This document shows positions 32,215 to 43,145 of a stretch of 64,000 nucleotides of DNA, piece by piece; the first letter of the stretch is position 1; every line of letters starts with the position of its first letter. Below the pieces are notes generated by a model, which was not told where the DNA came from, did no database searches, and saw only the letters and a list, made by a program, of their open reading frames with translations. Source of the DNA: Odontocerum albicorne. Taxonomy: Eukaryota; Arthropoda; Insecta; Trichoptera; Odontoceridae. Where the stretch lies: NCBI GenBank assembly GCA_949825065.1, contig OX463849.1:3658001-3722000 (forward strand), in the 5' to 3' direction. Made by a program: the position numbers and the translations under genes.

Positions 32215-32480
32215 CTACATCTAAAGCTGAATGTGTTACTATCACATATTGGAAATTTTTCTAAATAGTTCATCTTTCCTTGGCAAGTTTTCTGCAGTTT
32301 TCTTACCAAATATATGATATTTTTCTGAACAAATGTAGATTCGGGTAAGTATTTAATCTAATGGCCGTAGTCACATTATTCGTATCCTAATATTTTTACG
32401 TAATGTTTTTAATTTATTTGCTAATAATAGTGGTTTTGAAACCCGAATTAGAGAGCTTCTGAGAGCGCTCGTATTCTAGG
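32215..32480 (+). mobile_element. SINE-B copy
   Basis: Begins cactacatctaaagctgaat, continues ctgaacaaatgtagattcgg and ctaatggccgtagtcacatt, has the box region ggttttgaaacccgaattag and stops at gagagcgctcg. The terminal ctctctaaacggcgc block is decayed. Confidence 0.65.
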
Positions 32481-33312
32481 TTAATTTCGACAGATCGAAA
32501 ATCTCAATTTAAGTTTTATAATTCGCAAAATTTTAGTCACATATTGCGTCAAATATCTCAATCTAACATAAGGTTTATTTTTGTTAAATATTTCAATATG
32601 GGCCTTATACATATATCTCAGTGTAAGCTCAGTGTTCTGCCCATTATTTACGGCGAGATAAGAGGGTGCGGCGGGACAGTTAAGAATATTATACAATAGA
32701 GACAGTATGTGAATTTGGCGTCTATTTCTAACATTCAACCGGTTCAATGCCTTCTGGTATGAAGTTTTATGATCGTACTTTCGTAGGTTGAAAATGAATC
32801 TTAGACACACATTTTGAAGACGCTGTAATTTGTCCAGCTGTTCCTCTGTAACATCCAAGTAACATACGTCCGCATAGTTCAGAATCAGAAAGATCAGAGA
32901 TTTTACGAGTAAAATTTTGGTTTTAGTTGGTAGGAATCTTTGCAACACTTTAAGGGAATGAAGGCTGAAGAAGATCCTTCGGCTTACCTCATTTATTTAA
33001 TCTTGCCATGAGAGAGTGTTATCTACTCGTATTAACACTCTTAGGATTTTAACAGTTTTATGTAATGGTATGATAGAGCCATCAAGTAATATTGGAGGAA
33101 GTAAGTCAGTGTTGAATTTACCGAGAAGCTGAGGGCTGCCAATGAGGATCGCTTGAGACTTCTTAGGATTTATGAGTAAGCCATGCTCCCCAGTCCACCC
33201 CTAGAACGATTGAAGGTCCGCATTTAAATTGTTCAAAGTCGCGTGAAATAAATTTGGATCAAAATGAAAATATATCTGTAGGTCATCCGCATACAAATGT
33301 ATCACTCTTAGC
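32481..33312 (-). pseudogene. LINE-J with reverse-transcriptase YADD motif, broken
   Basis: The longest LINE-J piece. Minus strand: RVIHLYADDLQIYFHFD (the catalytic YADD box of RT), stop, HGLLINPKKSQAILIGSPQL, PLHKTVKILRVLIRVDNTLS, stop, KVLQRFLPTKTKILLVKSLI, LNYADVCYLDVTEEQLDKLQ, then the C-terminal block found at 5.4 kb up to NCPAAPSYL, after which it diverges. At least two stops interrupt it, and both the endonuclease and the first RT blocks are missing. The YADD catalytic residues are intact although the copy is dead. Confidence 0.87.
33024..33031. other. TACGAGTA (minus strand) inside a conserved RT motif
   Basis: On the minus strand tta ata cga gta gat aac encodes L-I-R-V-D-N. The usual motif in this family group is L-G-V-x-I-D-x-x-L-x-W. 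Removing CGAGTA restores V-L-I-D-N-T-L-S-W. Confidence 0.7.
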
Positions 33313-33339
33313 TCTAAATTTCGTTTTTATAATGCGTTG

Positions 33340-33570
33340 TATTATGTTGTTTTACACTTTCGTTGTATACAGTACAACCTGGCGGACTTATTGTCATGTG
33401 ACCAGAAATACGTTAAAGATGAAAACAAAAAAACATTAGGTGAAAACAAAACTGGAACCCTTTTTAAAAAATCTGTGTTTTATCGGGATTTGAACCTGTA
33501 TTTTAACCTTCGGGCTGGAATACAGGCTTCTTACCAATTAGGCCACGGATATAGTCTCGTCTTTTTTATA
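33340..33570 (-). mobile_element. SINE-A copy, complete-looking
   Basis: Reverse strand: tRNA-like head gtggcctaattggtaagaag and caggttcaaatcccgataaa, a body, then the tail with aataagtccgccaggttgta and ctgtatacaacgaaagtgta. It inserted next to the 5' end of the LINE-J piece. Confidence 0.75.
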
Positions 33571-33867
33571 TCTCAACCTAAGCCTTAGGTTTTATAAAAT
33601 ATCTTAAACATGATCTTTAGTTATTAAATTGTAGTTGAGAAATGAATAAACGTAAATAATTGGAAGTTGAGAACCTAACGTAATAAAATAAAATAATTTT
33701 GATGAAAATTCTTGTACAGAATGTAAATTTGCCTTATTTCTTTACATGCATTACGCGACCTTATCTCGCAGCTGATCGTGTTATAGAGAAATCTTAAGTG
33801 GAATCTCTTGAAACATACAAAGTGTGAACAGCTCTTAAGATGACTTAAGACTCATGTAGATTGTAAA
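33571..33867. other. No gene seen
   Basis: Non-coding spacer. Confidence 0.4.
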
Positions 33868-34136
33868 CCAAGTGTAGGGCTTCCAATCTAGTCTCAATCG
33901 ATACCGGTGATTTGTAAACCAAGTGAAGGGCTTCCAATCTAGTCTCAATCTAGTATTTTGGCCGAGGGGATGCTATTAGATGAGCCCAGACCTTTTGATA
34001 GGTCCTGTGTCTGATGTATTGTCTGCAATTTATGTGTTTTGGAAGTGTTATTCAGGTGTGATCTTGTACATACTATGTTGCTGTCAATAAACCTAATATT
34101 TATTTATTTATTTTATCGATACCGGTGATTTGTAAA
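33868..34136 (+). mobile_element. LINE-like tail family C, copy 2, with target duplication
   Basis: The tail (ggccgaggggatgctattag, atgagcccagaccttttgat, tcaataaacc then (ttta)n) is flanked by atcgataccggtgatttgta plus aa at 33897-33918 and 34115-34136. An additional ~35-bp copy of the left flank (ccaagtgtagggcttccaat) precedes it. AATAAA-type signal and T/A tail fit retrotransposition. Confidence 0.8.
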
Positions 34137-34277
34137 GATTAATACTTATTTCAATTGCGCCGTTTACTTACAAAAATCATTACTCGATCTCTTTTATTAC
34201 ATTTTAGTATTTTTCAAAATAATCTAAGGCCCTTGTCTACCATGATGTTCGCCGGCAGATGGTAACCAAAAATATAT

Positions 34278-34517
34278 TTAATTTGTTATATCAAACACTG
34301 TTTATTCCCCTTTATGTAACGGTATAACCATACCGGTTACAAGGGTTTCTCCTCATCATCAGGGGAGCACAAATAATACTTGTTTGTGCTCCCTGATGAT
34401 GAGGTGAACACCTTGAAACAGGTAGGGTTATACCGTCACATAAAGTGGAATAAACAGTGTTTAATAAAACAAATAACAGTGCATTTAAACCTCCACAATG
34501 TCAATGCCTAAATTATA
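34278..34517. repeat. FB repeat, palindromic pair
   Basis: Left arm on the minus strand (34278-34372) and right arm on the plus strand (34390-34517), joined by gcacaaataatacttgtttg. Each arm holds the FB core, for example gatgatgaggtgaacacctt on the right. The two arms can fold into a long hairpin. Confidence 0.9.
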
Positions 34518-34721
34518 TATAAAAAAATATTTAAACGTGACATCATGTCTAATTTCAGATTTCATCTGACTTAAACAAAGTACGCGCGCTACACTAGTGC
34601 GAGTATTGTTACCTTTCCTCGTCCAGTATTATTTCCAATTCATGCGACTATGAACCACGAGTTACTTACCTACTTTAGTGGTTCTATAATTCATGTACAA
34701 TTTATAGTCGGACACTAACTG

Positions 34722-34880
34722 TTAGTCTCCTCAGTGAGATACAGACAAAAGCCAAGTTTACTGGGGATACGACAAATCAAAGGCAACAAACCCAAATTCA
34801 TTAAAATCGTGTGTCCAAATTAAATTACCTGTTGTTTTTTCACAACTTACGTATATTTCTTGTCATGTGTAAAATAAATG
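34722..34880 (+). mobile_element. LINE-K 3' UTR fragment
   Basis: cctcagtgagatacagacaa, ggggatacgacaaatcaaag, aattacctgttgttttttca and a tgtcatgtgtaaaataaatg end match the LINE-K UTR. Confidence 0.82.
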
Positions 34881-34904
34881 AACTGTAGTTTCCAAAGTGT
34901 GATT

Positions 34905-35010
34905 TGTTTTTTTAGTTATAATAGATTCCCGAGTTCTGGTGTATTTGAGGAGAGTGTCTTCTCTTAACGGTGCTTTTTAAAGTTCCGTTATTATTATTAT
35001 AATATATAGC
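34905..35010 (+). mobile_element. SINE-B 3' part
   Basis: gattcccgagttctggtg, ggagagtgtcttctcttaac and ggtgctttttaaagttccgt, then (tta)n, match the end of SINE-B. Confidence 0.6.
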
Positions 35011-35227
35011 TCGATATTTGGGTCTGAAGACAACATTGTCTTTGGACCACGTTCTTCAACGAGGTAATAACGCATCTGAAAAGAAATAACCTAAAAATAT
35101 CTAAAACTATTTAACATCTCAGCTTTGCGAGAACTCAGGATAATTTTTTACCACGTAAGTAGGTCGGTCGATTAAATAGGGTGAATAAGATTTTATTAGA
35201 ATAACAAAGAGGTTATTTGTACATTGG
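35011..35227. other. No gene seen
   Basis: Non-coding spacer. Confidence 0.4.
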
Positions 35228-35244
35228 TTCAGTAAGCCTGCACT

Positions 35245-35322
35245 GTAAACTGCAAACTGCAGATATCATAATCGTAAACTGCAGATATCATAAACAGTAA
35301 ACTGCAGATATCATAATCAAGA
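35245..35322. repeat. ~26-bp tandem repeat, 3 copies
   Basis: aaactgcagatatcataat is repeated three times with small spacers. Confidence 0.9.
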
Positions 35323-35427
35323 GAATCTAGAGAAAGAAGAAAATATTCAGCACCGTGAGTAGACGAAGGGATGAAGAATAAACATAGCTGGACATACTCG
35401 TATAACTCTTGCAAATTTCTCCAAAAT

Positions 35428-36930
35428 CATCTGGCTTACATCTACATGTAAAACCTAATTACATACAATGCTTGAAAATCATCTGGCTTACATCTACAGG
35501 TAAAACCTAATTATATACAATGCTTAAAAATCATCTGACTCACATCTACAGGTAAAACCTAATTACATACAATGCTTAAAAATAATCTGGCTTACATCTA
35601 CAGGTAAAACCTAATTACATACAATGCTTAAAAATCACCTGGCTTACATCTACAGGTAAAACCTAATTACATACAATGCTTAAAAAACATCTGACTCACA
35701 TCTACAGGTAAAACCTTATTATATATACTCGTACAATGCTAAAAAAATCGTCTGTCTTGCATCTACAGGTAAAACCTAATTATATACAATGCTTAAAAAT
35801 CATCTGACTCACATCTACAGGTAAAACCTAATTACATACAATGCTTAAAAATAATCTGGCTCACATCTACAGGTAAAACCTATTTACATACAATGCTTAA
35901 AAATCACCTGGCTTACATCTACAGGTAAAACCTAATTACATACAATGCTTAAAAAACATCTGACTCACATCTACAGGTAAAACCTTATTATATATACTCG
36001 TACAATGCTAAAAAAATCGTCTGTCTTGCATCTACAGGTAAAACCTTATTATATATAATGCTTAAAAATCATCTGTCTTACATCTACAGGTAAAACCTTA
36101 TTACATACAATGCTTAAAAATCATCTGGCTCACATCTACAGATAAAACCTTATTACACACAATGCTAAAAAAATCGTCTGGCTTACATCTACAGGTAAAA
36201 CCTAATTACATACAATGCTTAAAAATCAACTGACTCACATCTACAGGTAAAACCTTATTATATATACTCGTACAATGCTAAAAAAATCGTCTGTCTTGCA
36301 TCTACAGGTAAAACCTAATTATATACAATGCTTAAAAATCATCTGACTCACATCTACAGGTAAAACCTAATTACATACAATGCTTAAAAATAATCTGGCT
36401 CACATCTACAGGTAAAACCTATTTACATACAATGCTTAAAAATCACCTGGCTTACATCTACAGGTAAAACCTAATTACATACAATGCTTAAAAAACATCT
36501 GACTCACATCTACAGGTAAAACCTTATTATATATACTCGTACAATGCTAAAAAAATCGTCTGTCTTGCATCTACAGGTAAAACCTTATTATATATAATGC
36601 TTAAAAATCATCTGTCTTACATCTACAGGTAAAACCTTATTACATACAATGCTTAAAAATCATCTGGCTCACATCTACAGATAAAACCTTATTACACACA
36701 ATGCTAAAAAAATCGTCTGGCTTACATCTACAGGTAAAACCTAATTACATACAATGCTTAAAAATCAACTGACTCACATCTACAGGTAAAACCTTATTAC
36801 ATACTAGTACAATGCTAAAAAAATCGTCTGTTTTAGATCTACAGGTACCTAATTACATACAATGCTTAAAAATCATCTGGCTTACATCTACAGGTAAAAT
36901 CTTATTACACACAAAGCTTAAGAATAAATA
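35428..36930. repeat. 52-bp satellite with a 539-bp higher-order unit
   Basis: About 28 monomers of form ctggcttacatctacaggta, aaacctaattacatacaatg, cttaaaaatcat; starts at 35431, 35483 and 35535 show a 52-bp period. Some monomers are 57-58 bp because of an octamer-type insertion (TACTCGTA). The pattern of monomer variants repeats: the block starting ctgtcttgcatctac at 35752 recurs at 36291, and the next equivalent is at about 36828, giving two near-identical higher-order units of about 539 bp (10 monomers). Confidence 0.92.
36802..36809. other. TACTAGTA variant octamer in a satellite monomer
   Basis: Here ttattacatactagtacaat; the plain monomer is taattacatacaatgct. Removing CTAGTA gives exactly the plain monomer. 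The equivalent place in the other higher-order unit has TACTCGTA. Confidence 0.7.
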
Positions 36931-38029
36931 CTCGTAATCAAGAAATATTTGTTTTCATTAACATTATATATTTGTTTTGCTAGTCTTTCTTCATTCATTC
37001 GTTCCACGTGCCCAAATCATCACTCTTCATTGACGCAAATTTCCTTTTCTTATTGTCTTTCAAAAGCAGCTTTAAATAACTTATGTGAGATACTAACTGT
37101 CTCATTTAATTTAATACACTTGTATTTGTACATTGTTTCAGTCATAATTTTAACCGGTAAAATTGAATACTTAAAAGTAATAAACATACACTTGGTTATT
37201 AAAAATAAATGGTTAATATTTTTTATATTATAGATATGAAGCGAACAATAAGTAACTCTTTGATATAATTAATATTGCATTTTATTAAGTCACGCAAAAA
37301 TATAAATCAGCTATTAAAATTATCAGCGAAAGAGAAGCCCTACAGTGGGCGTCTGAGAATAATAAAATATAAAAGCAAATTATAGATAAAGAGGTGTATT
37401 AATCTTCAATGTTATTTTCATATTGCAAATGACTGAGATACCCGTCGTTGGTTGTGCATATTGTGAAGGAAAAAATCGCATTTATCAATGCACTCTATAA
37501 GCAATCTCATATATCATACCCGCTTTAATTGGGTATGCTAAACTTCTCTGTACTGTGGTATCAGGTTTCTTAGATTTTAAACAGCGTTTTTATGGTTTAA
37601 AGTGCTGATGTTTCGGGAGGGTCGCAACTCTGATCTCTAGAGTCTGTTGAAGAGGAATTCACTTTTTCAAACTTTCATATGAATGATAATAATTAATCAG
37701 ACCCACGTTACGTTATAAGAGAAATTATATTAATGTGGAAAGAAAAAAAAAACTACGCATTAAGATAAGAGTTGTAACGTTTTCGAAACATAGATTCTTT
37801 GAATAATAAAAATGCTGTATTAATTCCAAAGTCCGAAGAATTTTGTCGTATATGCGTACATTACCATTTTTGATGTACGTCTCTACCATTTTCTCCTTAT
37901 CTTAGTAGGATTAGGACTATGTCGCTTATACAAGGCCCTGTCATCTGGCCCCGTCACCCAATATGTCTTTCCCACTGTTTTTATAGCTGTTTTTCCACTG
38001 TTTCTCCCAAATTTGAGATATACAGCTAA
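36931..38029. other. No gene recognised
   Basis: Non-coding DNA. A decayed RTE-like phrase (cattcattcgttccacgtgc, caaatcat) near 36990-37020 resembles 54.43 and 58.96 kb. The 94-aa frame at 36949-37233 comes from this phrase and is not a gene. Confidence 0.4.
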
Positions 38030-38840
38030 CACTGATGTATAATTTCTGCCTCATAGTTTCATACGGTTAAGAAATACATGCATGACAAATAAAGATATCT
38101 TAGCAGATTTTGATGCTGTCCGGTTCGAGTATATACTAGTATGTTTGAGTGTTCCATTGTTTCATACGGTTAAGAAATACATAAATGACAAAACAAAACA
38201 TCTTAACAGATTTTGATGTTGTCTGGTTCGAGTATTTATGTTTGTGTGTTCCATTGTTTCACATGGTCAAGAAATATCTGCAGGACAGACACATGTTTAA
38301 GTGCCCCATTATTTCTTATGATTAAGAAATACATACATACGCGACAAACGTACATCATACCAGATTTTAAAGCTGTCCGGTTCCAATGTATATGTTTAAG
38401 TGCCCAGTTGTTTCTTATGGTTAAGAAATACATACATGATAAAAATACATCGTATCAGAATTTCAAGCTGTCCGGTTGTAATATGTAGGTATATGTTTTA
38501 GTGCCCTATTATTTCTTACGGTTAAAAAAATAAAACAATTTTATCGGATTTTAAGTATATTTGTTTTATTGCCCCATCATTTCATACGGTTAAGAAAAAC
38601 ATACAGGACAAGTAAATACATCTTAGCAGATTTTAATGCTTTCCTATTCGAGTATATATAGTATGTTTTAGAGTATTTTTATTTTCTACAGTTAAGAGGT
38701 ATGATATACATAGGACAAACAAACATTTTGATAGATTTAGATGTTGTTCGGTTGGACTTGATGTACATATTTCAGTGCCTTATTGTTTCATTCGCAATTG
38801 TTAAGAAATACACACAGGACAAACAAACACATAAATGTAT
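38030..38840. repeat. Degenerate ~105-bp tandem repeat, about 8 copies
   Basis: Recurring blocks: acggttaagaaatacat, gacaaa, cttagcagattttgatgctg, tccggttcgagtatat, tttaagtgccccattatttc. Units range from about 90 to 120 bp and are diverged. Part of the unit matches 8.87-8.93 and 9.22-9.28 kb. A TACTAGTA lies at 38134-38141 in one unit only. Confidence 0.85.
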
Positions 38841-39449
38841 AAATTATTTTTCATATACATTCGCTCATAAAATAAAACACAATCAAATCTTTCCTTGCTT
38901 TTCAACCTACACGCAGCTAAATTGTCCGCCATTAAGACTATTTTATACTTATCTATGAAGGATTCCATTCACTGAGAAGGCAGCTTACCCAACATGTACG
39001 TTTTTTCTGTTTATAAAAAAAACTGAAAGTTTTTTATGCCCTCAAGGTTCGGTATTACGAATAGTTCAACCAGTTTTACTCGGATGGAAGGATATTGGAA
39101 TTTTTATTGGATGTTCTCAGGAAGAGGACTTTATGTGCATTCTCCATTAAGTGTTGGTATGGCAAACGCCAACGCAAGAGATCGTTGTATGACGGAATAG
39201 ACAATCGTTAATAATGCTTGCAAAATATAACTAGATATTTTGCACTGACGTTTTCCGTTGTTTATGGTTCTTCGTTAAGATTTCATTTATATGCATCATC
39301 ATAGATTTAACGCTGATTCAGTCGTTTTTATAATTTAAATAATCTTAAAACGCTTTCGAATATTGCTTAGATAATAATTGAAAGGCATTTTAAATAAACG
39401 CTTGTCAATGTTTTATTTCTGGAAAATAATTATATTTGTTGTTTGAATT
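38841..39449. other. No gene seen
   Basis: Non-coding DNA; nothing recognised. Confidence 0.4.
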
Positions 39450-39845
39450 TTGTTGATTTATATTTGTATTTTTGTTTTTATGATTGTGTGCGGTAGTTTA
39501 TGGACTGAACATTTTTGGTCTTTCTGGAGTGATGATGTGTGAGGAGTTTGATTTCGCATGATGTTTCCAGTTGTAATTGAGTGTCACTGTTTGTCAGGTT
39601 GATGAGAATGTGCAACGGGGTTTTGTTTTTGTGTAATCGAAAATCGGAAAGAAGTATCGATTTATTTTTTCACGCTAAATATCCTCAGTGAGATACAGGC
39701 CAAAGTCTAGTTTATGGGGACACGACAAATGAAAGGCAACAAACCCAGATCCATTAAAATTGTATGTCCAAATTAAATTACCTGTTGTTTTTTCGCAAAT
39801 TATGTATATTTCTTGTCATGTGTAAATAAATAAAAATAAATAAGT
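39450..39845 (+). mobile_element. LINE-K 3' UTR copy
   Basis: Longer UTR copy from tttatgattgtgtgcggtag through gaggagtttgatttcgcatg, gaatgtgcaacggggttttg and cctcagtgagatacaggcc to a tgtaaataaataaa tail. It lacks the coding end seen at 18.3-18.7 kb. Confidence 0.85.
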
Positions 39846-40584
39846 AAAAAATAAATAATTCTTTTTTTTGTTTACTTATCGGAAGATTTGCAAAAAAATA
39901 TCTATTCGAATAGCATGAAAAGCTTTTATAATGGGAGAGTGTGCATCATGTGGCAGATGCGATATATGGATGCCAAGATAACATTAAGTTGAGATCTGTT
40001 TTCTCTGACTACCCATGATGGGTACATTACGTGATAGTGGTGATGATTATGAATTTATTTATTCAGTATTTCATTGTACAGTGTAAAATATGCCAGCTTT
40101 ATTGCGTAGTGTCAATTTCTTCGAATCATCAATTCAATTTTTTTACAAATTACAGCATACTCTGGATTATCCGAGGTCGTATAAACCGGATTGCGAATTG
40201 ACCGGGCTAGCAAAAAAGTTTGATTCTGTTTGTTATAACATTTTAAATAATATTTGGAAATGGTATAAACTAATATAATTTTTTCTTCCTAGACCTCTTG
40301 CCGATTTTTTTTTGTTTTCCGTTGACCCCCTGCCCGCCTAATATTGAATTTTCCTAAACTTATTAACTTTAAATGTGTTCTTGACAGCTGACACAGTGCT
40401 GTTCACATTGATAAGGTTTTTTGTAGATTGGACAATTGTAAAAAAAGAAAAACATGTGCAACTTTTATTCATAACTTTATTGAAAAGACACAAAATGCAA
40501 GTAAATATATTTGACTTTGGAACGAAATAAATCGAAACCTAGTAAAATTCTTACATAAAATGAATACACAAATAATACAGTAAA
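39846..40584. other. No gene seen
   Basis: Non-coding DNA. The 62-aa frame at 40090-40278 has no recognised motif. Confidence 0.4.
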
Positions 40585-40932
40585 TGAGAGGGATGAACCT
40601 TCAACTTCTGAAGCGTTCGTACCACCGAAAAACACTTCTCCAACATTTCCAAGGTCTGCGGACCATTAAATCCGTTTTTCACACAAAATTTAATGCAAAC
40701 TCGTTGATGTACAGCTGATGCCATTTTCAAACTTGTAAAAAATCGAAAACACGCACAAAGGTAGATGTACTCAGTACAGCGTAACTTTTACAAATGTCAA
40801 ACTATGACGCTGAAATTTGAAGGGAAGTGTCAATGATAGATGTGGTAACCTAACAAAAAAAAATAACTCCAATCGCGGGTGACTGACAGCGCCACACGGT
40901 GGCCGGTCCTTAAACTTTTTGATCAAGGTAGT
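40585..40932 (-). pseudogene. Mariner 5' fragment: terminus, leader and transposase N-terminus
   Basis: The right side ends gatcaaggtag followed by TA (40933-40934), the same terminus and leader (gactgacagcgccacacggt) as the mariner at 3999-4793. Inside, an ATG at 40724 on the minus strand starts MASAVHQRVCIKFCVKNGFN and PQTLEMLEKCF, then S-V-V-R-T, the beginning of a mariner transposase (FC---N-----T--ML-K-F). The similarity ends after about 40 residues. The other terminus is missing. Confidence 0.75.
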
Positions 40933-40934
40933 AT

Positions 40935-42032
40935 GTCCATATTTCTTGTTTTTATTTTTGACATTGCAACCTATTGCAAAATAAAAATATTTTAGATCAT
41001 AATAATTGTCAATGTTGAGAATAATGATGACACGTGACAGAAAAAGATGCGCTCTATAGAAAATTTTACTCCTTATTGTCACTTCGTGACTTAGAATCGT
41101 GAGCTTTATAAAGCCTCTCTTCTTGACGAATTCCATGGCATATTCCTCCATCACTTTCTGTCCTCGATTTTCTTCAGCCGTGTTATAAGCAAATATAATG
41201 GCAGGTGGTAATTACGTAATCACAAAGTTATATACTAAAGAGTTAGATTTTTAGATTAGCAAAGTTTATGAATTTATATGAACACCTAAACACATATGCG
41301 GAGGGTAACATTAAAAAATATCATCTCCATCGGACCCAAAAAATGAGTTGATAAAGCAGATTTCTTCTTACCGATGGTACGGAGCCGTTTAAAATTTTCA
41401 TTTAAATGAAAAACGCATGTAAATATTATAATTTTAAAATCATAATAAAAAAAAACAGTATTTTTTTCAAAAGGAATCTTGTTCAGCCTTCAAATCAATC
41501 AAAAAAGATCATGTTCGAATTGACCAATCATAGCTTTGCGATTGTGTCTAACTTCACACCAGTTCACCAGCAACTGTCAGTTTTTAATCGTACGTGCAGT
41601 GTAGTCATTATACAGCTTTATCTATCTACATATATTTATTGTTTTATAGTAATATTTCTTCTTATTTTGTAACACTTTACTTATTTTATTTGATTAAAAT
41701 AAATTACTCGACCCAATTATTTTTTGTATAATATGATTGAAATCGAACAAAATCATCATTTCCCTGACCTGTTCAATCAAAAAAGATGAAAGTAGAATTG
41801 TTCACTCAAAAAGGATCATGTCCATATTTTTAACTAGAATAACTATTTTAATTATTATGATTCGATTTCAAACAAGAAATCAAGTCACCTCAACACATTG
41901 ACTGCTGCATAATTTGTTTTATATTTACTCTGCTGTAAAAAAATAATAAAAAACAAGTATAATTCATTAGCACACAACCCTTACGAACTCTACAGTACCA
42001 TAAGGCCACTCTGAACTCATGTGTTTTATAAT
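40935..42032. other. No gene recognised
   Basis: Non-coding DNA. A local motif tcaatcaaaaaagat or similar recurs three times between 41490 and 41820. Open frames in this stretch, including the 127-aa minus-strand frame at 40771-41154, show no domain. Confidence 0.4.
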
Positions 42033-42800
42033 TCATCATCATCATCAATGGCGCTACAGCCCATTGTGGGCCCCGGCCTCCTCCAGCAGTCGCTGCTATT
42101 CCCCCCTATCCTGGGATGCACTCCTCCAGCCCCTGATGCCAATCACGTTTGCATCATTCTGCACCCCATCCATCCACCTAAGCCTCGGTCTACCCACGCT
42201 ACGTCTTCCTTGGGGCTTGGAAAAGAGTACTTTGTTAGGCATTTCCTCTTCTCCCATTCTTGCTACATGCCCCGCCCAACGTAGCCTCCCAATTTTGATG
42301 TATTTTATGATGTTGGGCTCTTTGTATATGCTGTATAACTCCTCATTATATCTCACTCTCCAAGATCCATTTTCCTGTATGGGTCCGAATATTTTTCTGA
42401 GTAATTTTCTTTCAAATATTAGAAGGGAAGATTCGTTCTTCTTACTCAATACCCAGCATTCAGACCCATATGTGAGGACAGGTCGTAGCAGTGTCTTGTA
42501 AATGGTAAGTTTTGTCCTTCTGGACAACAACCGAGATATAAGGTGTTTTCTCAGACCAAAGAAGCATCTATTTGCCATGAATATTCGACGTTTAATCTCG
42601 ATAGATGCATCATTAACACTTGTCACTATGGATCCCAGGTAGGTGAAGGTGTTTACACGTTATATTGTATGAGAACTTATATTAATCGTGGTAGGTGTCT
42701 GGTTATTACGGGGTGCTTTAGTGGCTATCATATATTTGGTCTTATCGGAGTTGATGCGAAGTCCCATTCTGTTTGCGGTTTTATAATTCACCCAAATAAA
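42033..42800 (-). pseudogene. RTE-like LINE, large C-terminal part
   Basis: The minus-strand frame reads RMGLRINSDKTKYMIA, TFTYLGSIVTSVNDASIEIK, LRPVLTYGSECWVLSKKNES, GRLRWAGHVARMGEEEMPNK and GRRSVGRPRLRWMDGVQNDA. These blocks (KT--M, YLGS, LLYGSE-W, LRWAGHV-RM, G-R--GRP--RW-D-V--D) are diagnostic of the RTE-type polyprotein tail. An in-frame TAA splits it just upstream of VNTFTYLG. The 3' end at 42033 has a (TCA)n run like the 71-bp array. It is the best-preserved RTE copy here but lacks the RT catalytic and endonuclease domains. Confidence 0.9.
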
Positions 42801-43145
42801 TTGGAAATAGAACGACGATAGGCATTTTCAACACCCAGCGAAGTTTATATCAAAGCATATGTTATATGCGTTTTCAACACTGAACATGTTAAGCGAGCTT
42901 AAGGATTTCAGATATTTTTACAATGAATTATTATATCACATACTTATTTTTAATGCAAACAGTTTTTTGCGATTTCCCAACATTCTGATTTCGTGGACAT
43001 GTTCTTTTTTTAATATTACCTCCTCATATATGTACACTACACACCCCTCGAATGATACAGATATTTTTTTGCGCCTAGTATTCGGGCGTGTAAGGGTACC
43101 TATGCCTTTGGTTATATCTATTGTTACAAAAAGAGAAACACCGGG
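42801..43145. other. No gene seen
   Basis: Non-coding DNA between two elements. Confidence 0.4.

Noticed and set aside
32904..32911. TACGAGTA at 32904 as a scar
   Set aside because: It encodes an ordinary L-V pair in a LINE-J segment where other LINEs have similar residues, and no empty comparator is available here; it may be chance.
35428..36930. Possible CRISPR-like array
   Set aside because: There are no unique spacers, since whole monomers repeat, and the host is a eukaryote. It is a satellite.
40771..41154. 127-aa minus-strand open frame
   Set aside because: It overlaps the mariner leader and terminus and continues into unrelated AT-rich DNA; no domain is seen.
42019..42501. 160-aa plus-strand open frame
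   Set aside because: It is the antisense shadow of the RTE coding region on the minus strand, which has clear family motifs.
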